Below, in pieces: positions 27,702 to 36,322 of a DNA stretch of 64,000 nucleotides. A program made the translations under genes and the position numbers. How positions within the stretch are numbered: the stretch's first letter is position 1; each line of letters opens with the position of its first letter. The notes below the pieces were generated by a model, which was given only the letters and a program-made list of their open reading frames with translations, was not told the origin of the DNA and ran no database searches. The stretch is from an uncultured Chryseobacterium sp. Its GTDB lineage: Bacteria; Bacteroidota; Bacteroidia; Flavobacteriales; Weeksellaceae. Where the stretch lies: assembly GCA_913778085.1 (NCBI GenBank), contig CAJYXJ010000041.1:1-64000 (forward strand), in the 5' to 3' direction.

Positions 27702-29141
27702 ATGAAGAGATTAGTCGTAAGCTGCCTGGTGATTGGCATGACTGCCCATGTTCAGGCACAGAATTATTGGAAAAAGAATGCCGGAAAAACGGCAAAACTC
27801 ATTGTTACCAATTCCAAAACCAATGAAAAAATGGTGGATAAAGGCATGGTTAAGTTTGAAAAAATGGATCAGCCGAAAGAAACCGATGCCTGTATTTTTG
27901 TAGATCCGGATTTTAAGTACCAGAAACTGATCGGAATCGGAGGTGCAATCACCGATGCGTCGGCAGAAACGTTTTATAAGATGCCAAAAGCAAAACAGAA
28001 AGAAATTATCGAAGCCTATTACGGCAAAAATGGTCTGGGATATACGGTAGTCCGTACCAATATGAATTCCTGTGATTTTTCAAGTGATTCCTATACTTAT
28101 GTACAGGATAACGATCGATCCCTAAAATCTTTTAATCTGGCACACGACGAGAAATATAAGATCCCGATGATTAAAGAGGCGAAACAATTAATCGGGAAAG
28201 ATTTTACCTTTTATTTTTCACCCTGGAGCCCGCCGGCCTGGATGAAATCCAACAAAAGCATGCTGAAAGGGGGAAGGCTGGAAAATGCCTTCTACCAGAC
28301 CTGGGCAGATTACTATATCAGATTCATTAAAGAATATGAAAAAAGAGGAATTAATGTCTGGGGACTGACGGTTCAGAACGAGCCGATGGCCACCCAGACC
28401 TGGGAATCCTGTATCTATACGGCGCAGGAAGAAGGCGAGTTCCTGAAAAATAACCTAGGCCCGACTTTATGGCAAAACGGTTTTAAAGATAAAAAAGTAA
28501 TGATTTGGGATCATAACCGCGACCTGATTTATCAAAGAGCAACCACCACCTTAAGTGATCCTGAAACTTCCAAGTATGCTGCCGGAATAGGCTACCACTG
28601 GTACGAAACCTGGAATAACAAAACCCAGCTTTTCGACAATCTTGCCGAAACCCAGAGGGCTTTTCCGGATAAGTTCCTGGCCTTTACCGAAGGCTGCAAA
28701 GAGCAGTTTGACCTGTCTAAAATTTACGACGTCAAACTGGGAGAACTGTACGGAAAGAATATGCTGAACGACTTCAATAAAGGAACCGCTTTATGGACCG
28801 ACTGGAATGTTCTTCTTGATGAAACCGGCGGACCGAACCACGTTGGGAATTTCTGCTTTGCACCGATTATCGCAAATACAAAAACCGGCGAAGTACATTA
28901 TACCTACGAATATTATTATGTAGGCCATGTTTCCAGATTCATTAAACCCAATGCAGTACGGATCGGAAGCTCATCAAACAGAGCAGCCCTAACCTCTACC
29001 ACTTTTATGAACAAGAACGGACAATTGGTCACCGTGATTATGAATGATTCTGACAATGATATTGATACTCACCTGTGGATCGAAGGGATGGCAGCCAAGT
29101 TGAATGCGCCGGCCCACTCGATACAGACGGTGATTTTATAA
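27702..29141 (+). CDS. GH30 family glycoside hydrolase (second copy)
   Basis: A 479-residue exported enzyme with a cleavable signal (ending near HVQAQ) rather than a lipobox. The acid/base is E227 in LTVQNEP, the nucleophile E330 in AFTEGC, both in the GH30 context. Segments KLIGIGGAITDAS and YFSPWSPPAWMKSN are the standard strand-1 and strand-3 motifs. It most resembles GH30 glucosylceramidase/beta-1,6-glucanase enzymes. Being periplasmic, it may trim oligosaccharides after import, complementing the surface GH30. It is the last gene before a strong terminator. Confidence 0.9.
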   Translation: MKRLVVSCLVIGMTAHVQAQNYWKKNAGKTAKLIVTNSKTNEKMVDKGMVKFEKMDQPKETDACIFVDPDFKYQKLIGIGGAITDASAETFYKMPKAKQKEIIEAYYGKNGLGYTVVRTNMNSCDFSSDSYTYVQDNDRSLKSFNLAHDEKYKIPMIKEAKQLIGKDFTFYFSPWSPPAWMKSNKSMLKGGRLENAFYQTWADYYIRFIKEYEKRGINVWGLTVQNEPMATQTWESCIYTAQEEGEFLKNNLGPTLWQNGFKDKKVMIWDHNRDLIYQRATTTLSDPETSKYAAGIGYHWYETWNNKTQLFDNLAETQRAFPDKFLAFTEGCKEQFDLSKIYDVKLGELYGKNMLNDFNKGTALWTDWNVLLDETGGPNHVGNFCFAPIIANTKTGEVHYTYEYYYVGHVSRFIKPNAVRIGSSSNRAALTSTTFMNKNGQLVTVIMNDSDNDIDTHLWIEGMAAKLNAPAHSIQTVIL

Positions 29142-29173
29142 AGAGCACTTCATGTTAACATTTATTTTTTATG

Positions 29174-29208
29174 AATCTGCGGCATCAATAATGCCGCAGA
29201 TTTTTTTT
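29174..29208 (+). terminator. Terminator of the glucan utilization operon
   Basis: A perfect 12-bp stem AATCTGCGGCAT / ATGCCGCAGATT with a 5-nt loop and an eight-T tract. Confidence 0.9.
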
Positions 29209-29212
29209 AAAG

Positions 29213-30289
29213 TTATTCTCTATGTAATTCCATCCATTCTTTTATGGTGCCTTCACCCCCAACTCCCTTTATATAATATTTGTCCTTTTCTTTTTTTATA
29301 TTAAATTTACTGGAATCGGATTTGCAATGTTCTTCGGCATCATTATAATAGAGCTGAAAAATGGTATTATGTTCTTTTAAAAGGTATTTCCCATTACAGG
29401 TTATGGGTTCATGATAGGTAGTGGTCTCTAATAGGGCTTCATTCCCTCTGATTTTGAATGAATAACTGATTGAGGCCATTCCCGTCGTTGTAGGCTCCGT
29501 TTCTACACTGATAGAATAATTACCGTCGATACCTGAAAAATCTTTATGACCACTAACCGATAAATTTGCTTTATAGTATCTGAAAGTTTTTAAATCATCA
29601 TTGGTTACTTTTATTCCAATATGATCATCACCGAACCAAGCTGTTTCCATGATCTTAAAATTACTTGATGAATAGCTTCTGTATTCCATAAATGTTTTTT
29701 TATCAGATCCGATTTTTAATATACCGATGAAACTTTTATTTTGATCATAAATATAATTGTAGTGATATACCAGATACTTTGTCATAGGAGAGACCACCGG
29801 ATTTTCTACCTTATCATCTCCAGGTGATATGATGCTGTAATAAAAAGAATCGGACGCATTAATCAGGTTAAGTTCGCTGAATCCCAAATTATCATTTAAA
29901 CTGTTTACGGAAAAGGCGTACATATTTAAGGCAGGATAAAATCCCAAATAATCATATTGGTTTTCCCCTTCTTTTACGGTGGGTGTCACTTCTTTTAATT
30001 GAAGGGTTTTGTTTTCAACATCCAATAAATAATTATGATTTCTTTTCTTTACAGGAAGATCTGTAATAGAATTAGCTGCAATTTTCAAATTATCATATTC
30101 ATCCTTAGAAATTTCTACAAAATCCAATACGGGAAGCGAATCGAATTTTTCGGACGATCCAACTTCGAGATGTTTTAAATCTTTAATATCAATAACTGAT
30201 TTCTGAAACGGAAATTCGGATTTTGTTTCTTTTTTATTACAGTTAATCAAAATAGCTGTTAATACAATAATTTGTGCAATATTTTTCAT
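29213..30289 (-). CDS. Lipoprotein of unknown function
   Basis: A 358-residue lipoprotein: short hydrophobic signal and lipobox LINC (C17), then a lysine-glutamate rich linker. The mature domain is beta-rich with many aromatic residues (YDYLGFYPALNMYAFS, YLVYHYNYIYD) and could be a beta-propeller-like fold, but I see no repeat clear enough to claim this. I do not recognise the family. It is more AT rich than the neighbouring genes. It follows fabI on the same strand but a terminator lies between them, so it is probably a separate transcript. Confidence 0.75.
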   Translation of the reverse strand: MKNIAQIIVLTAILINCNKKETKSEFPFQKSVIDIKDLKHLEVGSSEKFDSLPVLDFVEISKDEYDNLKIAANSITDLPVKKRNHNYLLDVENKTLQLKEVTPTVKEGENQYDYLGFYPALNMYAFSVNSLNDNLGFSELNLINASDSFYYSIISPGDDKVENPVVSPMTKYLVYHYNYIYDQNKSFIGILKIGSDKKTFMEYRSYSSSNFKIMETAWFGDDHIGIKVTNDDLKTFRYYKANLSVSGHKDFSGIDGNYSISVETEPTTTGMASISYSFKIRGNEALLETTTYHEPITCNGKYLLKEHNTIFQLYYNDAEEHCKSDSSKFNIKKEKDKYYIKGVGGEGTIKEWMELHRE

Positions 30290-30306
30290 TTAGTTTACAA
30301 TAATAA

Positions 30307-30334
30307 AAAAACCAAAGTAAAATTTACTTTGGCT
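30307..30334 (-). terminator. Terminator of fabI
   Basis: A 10-bp perfect stem CCAAAGTAAA / TTTACTTTGG with a single-base loop, then a seven-T tract on the minus strand. Confidence 0.8.
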
Positions 30335-30357
30335 TATAGTATATAAGTAATTATCAA

Positions 30358-31167
30358 TTATTCAGTATCATATTTGCTGATCACTTTCTGCGTAACTCCC
30401 GAACTGCTGAAACCTCCGTCATGGAAAAGATTCTGCATGGTTACTTTTTTGGTAAGGTCGGAGAATAAAGTCACACAGTAATCGGCACACTCAAGAGCTG
30501 TAGCATTTCCGAGCGGAGACATATCTTCAGCATAGCCCAGGAAACCTCCGAAACCTTTCACACCGCTCCCTGCGGTTGTAGGGGTAGGAGATTGAGAAAC
30601 CGTATTTACCCGTACTTTTCTTTCTCCCCAATAGCTTCCGAAAGTTCTGGCAATACTTTCCAGATAGGCTTTATTATCTGACATATCATTATAATCCGGG
30701 AATGTTCTCTGAGCGGCAATATAAGTAAGCGCCAGGATGCTTCCCCATTCGTTCATGCAGTCTTTTTCATAAGCTACCCTCATTACTTTATGGAAAGAAA
30801 CTGCGGAAATATCCCAGCCTTTTTCCAACCAGTCGTAGTTCATTTCTGTATAATGTTTTCCTTTTCTCACATTTACGGACATCCCGATAGAGTGGAGGAT
30901 AAAATCGATTTTACCGAATTTGGCAACAGCAGCATCAAAAAGCTTTTCCAGATCTTCAAGAGAAGTAGCATCTGCCCCGATTACTTCAGAACCCGTTTTT
31001 TCCGCTAAGCCGTTAAGTTCTCCCATTCGCAGCGCGATAGGAGCGTTAGACAAGATAAATTCAGCACCTTCTTCATGACACCTTTCCGCAACTTTCCATG
31101 CGATCGATTGTTCATTAAGGGCTCCAAAAATAATTCCCTTTTTGCCTTTAAGTAAACCGTATGACAT
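30358..31167 (-). CDS. fabI: Enoyl-[acyl-carrier-protein] reductase (NADH), FabI type
   Basis: A 269-residue short-chain dehydrogenase that reduces the trans-2 double bond in the last step of each fatty-acid elongation cycle. The cofactor region is GIIFGALNEQSIAWKVAE, a FabI-type version of the Rossmann loop. The catalytic pair is Y159 and K166 with the Y-x6-K spacing typical of FabI, in FPDYNDMSDNKAYLE. The substrate loop near SQSPTPTTAGSGVKGF also fits. It has its own -7 box and terminator. It is the expected target of diazaborine or triclosan-type inhibitors in this organism, although that is family knowledge. Confidence 0.95.
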   Translation of the reverse strand: MSYGLLKGKKGIIFGALNEQSIAWKVAERCHEEGAEFILSNAPIALRMGELNGLAEKTGSEVIGADATSLEDLEKLFDAAVAKFGKIDFILHSIGMSVNVRKGKHYTEMNYDWLEKGWDISAVSFHKVMRVAYEKDCMNEWGSILALTYIAAQRTFPDYNDMSDNKAYLESIARTFGSYWGERKVRVNTVSQSPTPTTAGSGVKGFGGFLGYAEDMSPLGNATALECADYCVTLFSDLTKKVTMQNLFHDGGFSSSGVTQKVISKYDTE

Positions 31168-31192
31168 AATTTTTTAATGTTTATTTAAGATA

Positions 31193-31200
31193 CAAATGTA
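31193..31200 (-). promoter_or_regulatory. -7 box of fabI
   Basis: Minus-strand TACATTTG, 25 bases upstream of the ATG at 31167; no -33 TTG at standard distance. Confidence 0.5.
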
Positions 31201-31227
31201 GCAATAATTTGTATTCAGAGCATCATA

Positions 31228-31262
31228 AAAAACGGAGCCCTTTATAAAAAGGCTCCGTTTTT
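31228..31262 (-). terminator. Terminator of the LEA-like gene
   Basis: A 12-bp perfect stem AAAAACGGAGCC / GGCTCCGTTTTT with an 11-nt loop. The gene at 31290 ends just upstream on the minus strand. Confidence 0.8.
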
Positions 31263-31289
31263 CTTGAAAATATTTATATGACTGAAATT

Positions 31290-31589
31290 TTAGTTCGTTT
31301 TCTTGTTCCATTCTGCTTTCACATCTTCTGCTGCATCTTTGGTTTTTTCCCATGCATCGTTTGCTTTGTCTTTGATGTTATCCCATGCGTCGGAAGCATT
31401 ATTTTTTACTCTGTCCAACCAATCCTCATGAGTTGCTTCTTCATCATTCGCTCTTTTTTCATTGATATATTCCTTCGCTCTGTCAGACAGTTCTTCAATT
31501 TTCCACTTTGCATTGTCTGCAGCATTTTTTAAAGAATTTTCTGTGTTGTCTACTGCATTTTCTGCCTTGTTGTATTCTGAATTGTTCAT
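31290..31589 (-). CDS. Small LEA-like or CsbD/YtxH-like stress protein
   Basis: A 99-residue, highly charged, cysteine-free protein predicted to be almost all amphipathic helix. Two imperfect 11-residue units, DAWDNIKDKAN and DAWEKTKDAAE, recur in the second half, the type of repeat seen in LEA proteins and in CsbD/YtxH-like stress proteins. No signal or membrane segment. The ATG at 31589 is chosen since the frame upstream to 31628 lacks the composition of the rest. It is flanked by a 500-base AT-rich gap on its upstream side, which may hold its promoter. Function is inferred from composition only. Confidence 0.65.
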   Translation of the reverse strand: MNNSEYNKAENAVDNTENSLKNAADNAKWKIEELSDRAKEYINEKRANDEEATHEDWLDRVKNNASDAWDNIKDKANDAWEKTKDAAEDVKAEWNKKTN

Positions 31590-32118
31590 AATGTTGATAT
31601 TTTGTTTGTGTTGTAGTATATAAAACAATAACTATTCCTAAAATTTCGTGGTATTGTTAAAATTTTCATAAATCTTGAAATAGGGGTTTTATCAAATCTA
31701 CAATTATTCATCTTTCTGTCTTTTTGAGACAATATTCGGCATTAAGAATAGATAAATGGTAATTCTGTATGTATAATAAATTAATTATAAGAATTATTAG
31801 TCAATAAATAATTATGGTTACGTATTGCTTATGATTATTAACAGAACTACATCTAGTAGAGATTTCATTTTATAAAAATCAATTAAATATTTAATTTAGT
31901 TATATTTATTAAAATGATTAAATTTTTATTAATAATACAAATTAAATATATTTAAAAAAGCGTTTTTTAATTTGTTTAAAATGGGTTTTAGGTTAGAATT
32001 AATTCTATTTAAAATTAATTAAGTTATTGTAAAACAGTATTTTTATTTACTTTTTCACCGGTTTGCACATTCCTTGTATTGATTATTTAATAAAATTAGG
32101 TTTTTATTAAATAATTTA
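31590..32118. other. AT-rich intergenic gap
   Basis: Over 500 bases with no open frame of length, very rich in A and T runs. It separates divergent genes and must hold both promoters. I see no hairpin of note or recognisable RNA in it. Confidence 0.5.
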
Positions 32119-32126
32119 TATATTTG
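32119..32126 (+). promoter_or_regulatory. -7 box of the YadA-head-like gene
   Basis: TATATTTG, giving a leader of about 27 nt to the ATG at 32160. Confidence 0.5.
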
Positions 32127-32159
32127 CAGTCGGAAACTATAACCATAAAATATATAAAC

Positions 32160-33533
32160 ATGTACACAACATCCAGATCAAAGATCGCAGTGACGATCTT
32201 GCTGCTGCTTTATTTTAATTTTTCATTTTGCCAGGTCGGAATAGGAACCACTACGCCGGATCCCTCATCCATTCTGGATGTTAAATCCACAAATAAAGGA
32301 ATACTGCTGCCCAGCATCGCTATCACATCCCTTACCGATAATAGTACAGTCCTTTCCCCGGCCAACGGACTTATTATCTGGAACAACGGATTAGGAGGAC
32401 TTGCCGATACCGGGCTGTATTACTGGAACAATCAGAAATGGAATAAAATTTCTATTGCCGGTACGCCCGGTACAATCGCTTCTGGTATCTCCGGAAATGC
32501 GTGGAATAATTCCGCCACCAACGGCGGAAACAATGCAGGAGGCAATACCCATCTCTCATTGGGAACCAATACTTATGATGATCTGATCTTTAAAGTAAAT
32601 TCGGTAAAATCAGGCAGATTGGGAACCGATAACTCGGTAAGCCTGGGAGCAGGAGCCAATGCCGGACAGAACGGTATCGCTATCGGAATGTCGGGTTCCG
32701 CCTATCAGGGTGTTTCTATAGGAAACGAAGCTTCAGTAAATGCAAACGATGGTCTGGCTGTGGGAAATAAAGCCATGGCGGCGGCTTATAAGTCGAATGC
32801 CATCGGATATAATGCAAAAACCAATAAAAATGAATCCACTGCCATAGGTAATAATTCCTTTGCCGACGGATTCCAGTCTACTGCGATCGGCTATAATGCG
32901 AAAACCTCAGCCAACGAATCTTCTGCACTGGGGAATAATTCCGAAGCTGCGGGCTTTCAGTCGGTAGCCTTGGGATACAGCGCCAAAACAAATACAAATA
33001 GTGAAACAGCTGTTGGATATTATGCTGCAACCGGCGGACAGCATTCAACGGCTGTCGGTTCGGGAGCCTCGGCAACAGGTCAATATTCCACGGCAATAGG
33101 ATATAATGCCTCTGCTTTACAGGCTAATGCGATTGTTATAGGAAGTAGCAACGCTAATGTCGGGATTGGAACCTCTACACCCAATACCACCACAAAACTG
33201 GATGTAAGCGGACAGTATAAGCTGGGAAACCAGGGTACAGTCCATAAAAACCAGATCAGTTTTGAAGTCTGGCCGGTGGTCTCTATCCATAACCTGCCAT
33301 GCGGCAAATCCACGACGATGAATATTGCGGTTCCTGCAGCGATGATTCCTTCTTCAACAAAAGCGACGATTACCGTAACACCGGCATCAGATTTTCCGGG
33401 AAATTCAACATTTTCCATTTCAAACCCGAGAATGACTTCCACTTCCAACATCACCATAAACCTTACAAATATATCTGCAAATGCTGAAAGCCTGTATTCT
33501 GCGCATTTTTACGTAATGATTAATGAATTTTAA
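32160..33533 (+). CDS. Secreted protein with YadA-like head repeats
   Basis: A 457-residue exported protein: signal ending in FSFCQ, then VGIGTTTPDPSSILDVKST, a start motif common to Bacteroidota surface proteins. Residues about 160-345 are some 13 units of a 14-residue repeat with the form S-x-A-I/L/V-G-x-x-A, as in the trimeric left-handed beta-roll of YadA heads. A second VGIGTSTPNTTTKLDV follows, and a C-terminal beta domain of about 95 residues. There is no YadA membrane anchor, no sorting signal that I can identify and no glycosyl hydrolase motif. It may be a secreted adhesin or fibre. The ATG at 32160 opens the signal peptide. Confidence 0.75.
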   Translation: MYTTSRSKIAVTILLLLYFNFSFCQVGIGTTTPDPSSILDVKSTNKGILLPSIAITSLTDNSTVLSPANGLIIWNNGLGGLADTGLYYWNNQKWNKISIAGTPGTIASGISGNAWNNSATNGGNNAGGNTHLSLGTNTYDDLIFKVNSVKSGRLGTDNSVSLGAGANAGQNGIAIGMSGSAYQGVSIGNEASVNANDGLAVGNKAMAAAYKSNAIGYNAKTNKNESTAIGNNSFADGFQSTAIGYNAKTSANESSALGNNSEAAGFQSVALGYSAKTNTNSETAVGYYAATGGQHSTAVGSGASATGQYSTAIGYNASALQANAIVIGSSNANVGIGTSTPNTTTKLDVSGQYKLGNQGTVHKNQISFEVWPVVSIHNLPCGKSTTMNIAVPAAMIPSSTKATITVTPASDFPGNSTFSISNPRMTSTSNITINLTNISANAESLYSAHFYVMINEF

Positions 33534-33592
33534 AAAGTATCCGGGCCGTTTTGCTTTTGTATAGAACAGAGTCTTTTAAAATAGATCATGAT

Positions 33593-33624
33593 AAAAAGGA
33601 TTTCACAAAATTGAAATCCTTTTT
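33593..33624 (+). terminator. Terminator of the YadA-head-like gene
   Basis: A perfect 13-bp stem AAAAAGGATTTCA / TGAAATCCTTTTT with a 6-nt loop. Confidence 0.85.
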
Positions 33625-33828
33625 ATTAATTAATATAGGAATTATCTGCCCATATTTACTTTGTAATCTAGTGATCAATCACTAAAGATTTTATACTTAT
33701 TTGTGACTTTTTCCAATGCAAAATTAGCTTATTATGCAGAAAATAAGCATGTAAAAGTGAATCCGCAAGCTAATCTTATCCAACTGTACGTGTCTATTGC
33801 GTGCTTCATCAGCGGTTTTGCGTAGACG

Positions 33829-33897
33829 CTAGAGTAAACCTGCTTTGGAGTACCAGTAATTTTCAAACCTGAAAGCTTTATGGATAAAGCTTACATG
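33829..33897 (-). pseudogene. Decayed duplicate of the 3' end of the next gene
   Basis: The minus strand reads KAFRFENYWYSK before a stop at 33829; the intact gene at 33901 ends KTFGLENYWFSKFI. At nucleotide level 33852-33879 matches 33918-33945 at 25 of 28 positions. This is a broken tandem copy of the gene's tail. The rest of 33625-33828 holds nothing I can recognise. Confidence 0.6.
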
Positions 33898-33900
33898 GAT

Positions 33901-34347
33901 TCAAATGAATTTGGAAAACCAGTAATTTTCAAGCCCGAAAGTTTTCTTGTATTGATGCATCTCGGCAGAATTTTTCTCAAAGGACTCGTCATCTTCATCA
34001 AAAACAAGAGAATCGTGGATAATATTTCCACCAGAAACCATCATGAAAAAGTGATCAGCAGGAACATCCCCAAACTCAGAATAATGTTCGAGGATAAAAT
34101 CCTTTATTTGATGATCCTCAATTATATTAATGAGTTTAGCAAGCGGAGACTGCTTTTCAAAGTCATCTCGTGATTTGATATAGTCAAAGTATATTGCAGT
34201 GCTTTCAAAGTCTCTTGCATTTTTGATCAGCCAGCAAAAATCGTCATCGAAGCGGAAAAATAAGAATCCATCTGATTGTTTATAATCAATAGGGTCATCA
34301 ATTTCAATGGTATCCTCTATGACAAGATAGGTGATATAACAGCTCAT
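33901..34347 (-). CDS. Small acidic protein of unknown function
   Basis: A 148-residue acidic soluble protein without signal peptide. It is rich in aspartate and aromatic residues (DGFLFFRFDDDFCWLIKN, EDHQIKDFILEHYSEFGD). I do not recognise the family; the style recalls small immunity or SMI1-like proteins, but no motif supports this. The start at 34347 sits one base after the stop of the nucleoside phosphorylase gene, so both are in one operon and translation is probably coupled. A decayed partial copy of its 3' end lies just downstream, showing that this locus has undergone local duplication. Confidence 0.65.
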   Translation of the reverse strand: MSCYITYLVIEDTIEIDDPIDYKQSDGFLFFRFDDDFCWLIKNARDFESTAIYFDYIKSRDDFEKQSPLAKLINIIEDHQIKDFILEHYSEFGDVPADHFFMMVSGGNIIHDSLVFDEDDESFEKNSAEMHQYKKTFGLENYWFSKFI

Positions 34348-34348
34348 T

Positions 34349-35203
34349 TTAACTGATAATTCTCTCCAATACCCATTCAATAAGGTTCTTTTCGGAAGCG
34401 TGATGATCAGAAGAGAATTCCCCGCGCCTCCTGTTGGCTATTACATTATTCACCGTAATGGCTTTATGGCCTAAGAGTTTTGATAAAGCATAAATTGCAG
34501 AAGTTTCCATCTCAAAATTCGTCACGCCCAGATCATTTAATGTTTCAAGGAATTTATCGTCAACCGCCTTCAAGCGGAGTTGTCTTCCCTGTGGTGCATA
34601 AAAGCCCGGAAAAGTAGCCGTGTTGCCATGGTATTTTGCATCCTTATAGAGCTTACCCAGTTCCTCTGCCCAATCAGCGAAATACAGCATTGGTTTGATT
34701 TTAGCGTACGGGAACTTCTCTAAAAAGTTTTTAGAGAATTCGTTTTCAAACTCGTAATCCTGATAAAAATGCATCAGGCCGTCCAATCCTACAACATTTT
34801 GGGTAACCAGCATATTGTCTACCTGAACTTCAGGATTTACACTACCGCAGGTTCCCATTCTGAAAAGCTGCAATGCCGTGTGCTCGGATTTAAATTCCTT
34901 CTGCTGAAGGTCGATATTAACCAGTGCATCCAGCTCATTCATCACAATGTCGATATTTTCCGTACCGATTCCCGTTGACATTACGGTGATTCTTTCACCG
35001 CGAAGCATACCGGTATGTGTGTAAAACTCTCTTTTGTTTTTTCTGATCTCTACAGTATCAAAATACCTGGAAACCTTTGCTACACGATCCGGATCTCCCA
35101 CAAGAATAATCTTTTCAGCGATATCTTCAGGTAAAAGGTTGAGATGGTAAACGCTTCCGTCTTCGTTCAGTACCAGTTCCGAAGCTGCAAGTTTATTGAG
35201 CAT
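34349..35203 (-). CDS. Nucleoside phosphorylase (PNP/uridine phosphorylase family)
   Basis: A 284-residue enzyme of the NP-I family that splits nucleosides with phosphate to give a base and ribose-1-phosphate. Seen motifs are ILVGDPDRVAKVS (phosphate site), MSTGIGTENIDIVMNEL, FRMGTCGSVNP, and the ribose-binding FEMETSAIYALSKLLG. The length is slightly above that of bacterial uridine phosphorylase (about 250 residues), with an insert around residues 155-200. Uridine is the likeliest substrate, by resemblance. It leads a two-gene operon with the small acidic protein. Confidence 0.87.
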   Translation of the reverse strand: MLNKLAASELVLNEDGSVYHLNLLPEDIAEKIILVGDPDRVAKVSRYFDTVEIRKNKREFYTHTGMLRGERITVMSTGIGTENIDIVMNELDALVNIDLQQKEFKSEHTALQLFRMGTCGSVNPEVQVDNMLVTQNVVGLDGLMHFYQDYEFENEFSKNFLEKFPYAKIKPMLYFADWAEELGKLYKDAKYHGNTATFPGFYAPQGRQLRLKAVDDKFLETLNDLGVTNFEMETSAIYALSKLLGHKAITVNNVIANRRRGEFSSDHHASEKNLIEWVLERIIS

Positions 35204-35857
35204 AATATTTTTATAGTTTAAAATGAAAATTGTGATTTAATAAATCCTCCCCAAATATCCTTCCTCATTATTCAAAAGAAAAGCCTGTGCAGAATAGGCC
35301 GTTTTTAGTAATGAATGTGATTTCGGGGTCTAAAATTAATAAAAAAGTTTAAAAGGATATTTAAATTATTCAATAATTTCTATGAACCCTGACTTGGCGG
35401 ATATCCGAAGAAATAAAGTTATTCTCTTTATATAAAAAATCTTAGGTTGAACACCAGTCAGCTCGGGGCCATTAAATTGAAAAATAGGAAATCGGCAAAT
35501 CGATTCAAATTAACCTTATTAAGAATCCGTGACAAAGCTTATTTAAGACTACGATGCCTAATACCACCGGTGCCGCTCAAAGAATGGCAAAGATTAAAAT
35601 TGGTATCAGTTTATTTACAGTCGGTTAAAAGTTTAAGATTTTAATTTTAACGGAAGGCTAAAAGAAACTTCATTCTGAAAAGCTTAAAATACGGATACCG
35701 GAAACACGGATTTCTTTTTAAAACGAATTAATTGGCAGAACTTAAATTACAGGTCGCAGCTTTTTCATTCACTATGACAACCTATCGGTTGAAAATCAGA
35801 GGGTGTATCTTAAGCTTTTAAAATTCATCTGTAAAACAAAATTCACCATTCTCCTCA
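35204..35857. other. 650-base gap without a supported gene
   Basis: Short open frames exist on both strands (the longest about 65 codons from 35447) but none has a plausible composition, start context or conservation that I recognise. Part of it could be a decayed gene. Confidence 0.4.
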
Positions 35858-36181
35858 TTATCCGCCGACCCTCTTAGTTTTAAAGCCCATATCTTTAAGG
35901 ATTTCCATGATCTTATCACGGTTGTCTCCCTGAATAATTATGGTGCCGTCTTTTTCAGAACCGCCGATACCCAGTGTGGTTTTTATCTTTTTTGATATCT
36001 TCTTTAATTCTTCCTCGCTACCTTCCCAGCCCTCAATAATCGTTACGGGTTTTCCGTTTCTGCCTTTCTTTTCAAACTTACACACCAATGGCTCTTTCTG
36101 CTTAAATTGTTCTTCAGGCATTTCAAAATCCTGCTCGTCATGATCAGGAAAAAGGTTTTTCAGTTGGTCTCTCAAATCCAT
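35858..36181 (-). CDS. SUI1/eIF1-like translation factor (YciH family)
   Basis: A 107-residue protein ending in a SUI1 domain: the core KPVTIIEGW, then KKISKKIKTTLGIGGSEKDGTIIIQGDNRDK with the conserved TLGxGGS turn, and the terminal LKDMGFKTKRVGG. Bacterial YciH resembles eukaryotic eIF1 and can influence start-site fidelity, though it is non-essential where tested. The first 25 residues are acidic and variable. It is a single-gene transcript with a -7 box directly upstream, divergent from the pyrophosphatase gene. Confidence 0.9.
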   Translation of the reverse strand: MDLRDQLKNLFPDHDEQDFEMPEEQFKQKEPLVCKFEKKGRNGKPVTIIEGWEGSEEELKKISKKIKTTLGIGGSEKDGTIIIQGDNRDKIMEILKDMGFKTKRVGG

Positions 36182-36185
36182 AAGG

Positions 36186-36193
36186 CAAAATTA
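36186..36193 (-). promoter_or_regulatory. -7 box of the SUI1 gene
   Basis: Minus-strand TAATTTTG five bases upstream of the ATG at 36181, implying a near-leaderless mRNA. Confidence 0.4.
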
Positions 36194-36322
36194 ATAATTA
36201 TTTGGAGTAAAGAAAAATTATATATGAATTATAGCAAGGCTTGATCCGGCATAATATTTTAATGGAATCATAACAATAAAATGATTATATTTAGTAATCT
36301 ATTACCAAAAAAATATTAAACT

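Noticed and set aside
32700-33130. Regular repeats in this stretch considered as a CRISPR-like or microsatellite array
   Set aside because: The periodicity is 42 and 84 bases in frame and is fully explained by the 14-residue YadA-head protein repeat.
35447-35644. 65-codon frame in the 650-base gap before the SUI1 gene
   Set aside because: Arginine and leucine rich, no domain, no promoter, and unlike other genes here in codon use; I describe the region as a gap.
36230-36322. Riboswitch upstream of the pyrophosphatase gene
   Set aside because: The leader is short and AT-rich, with no stable stems or known aptamer core.
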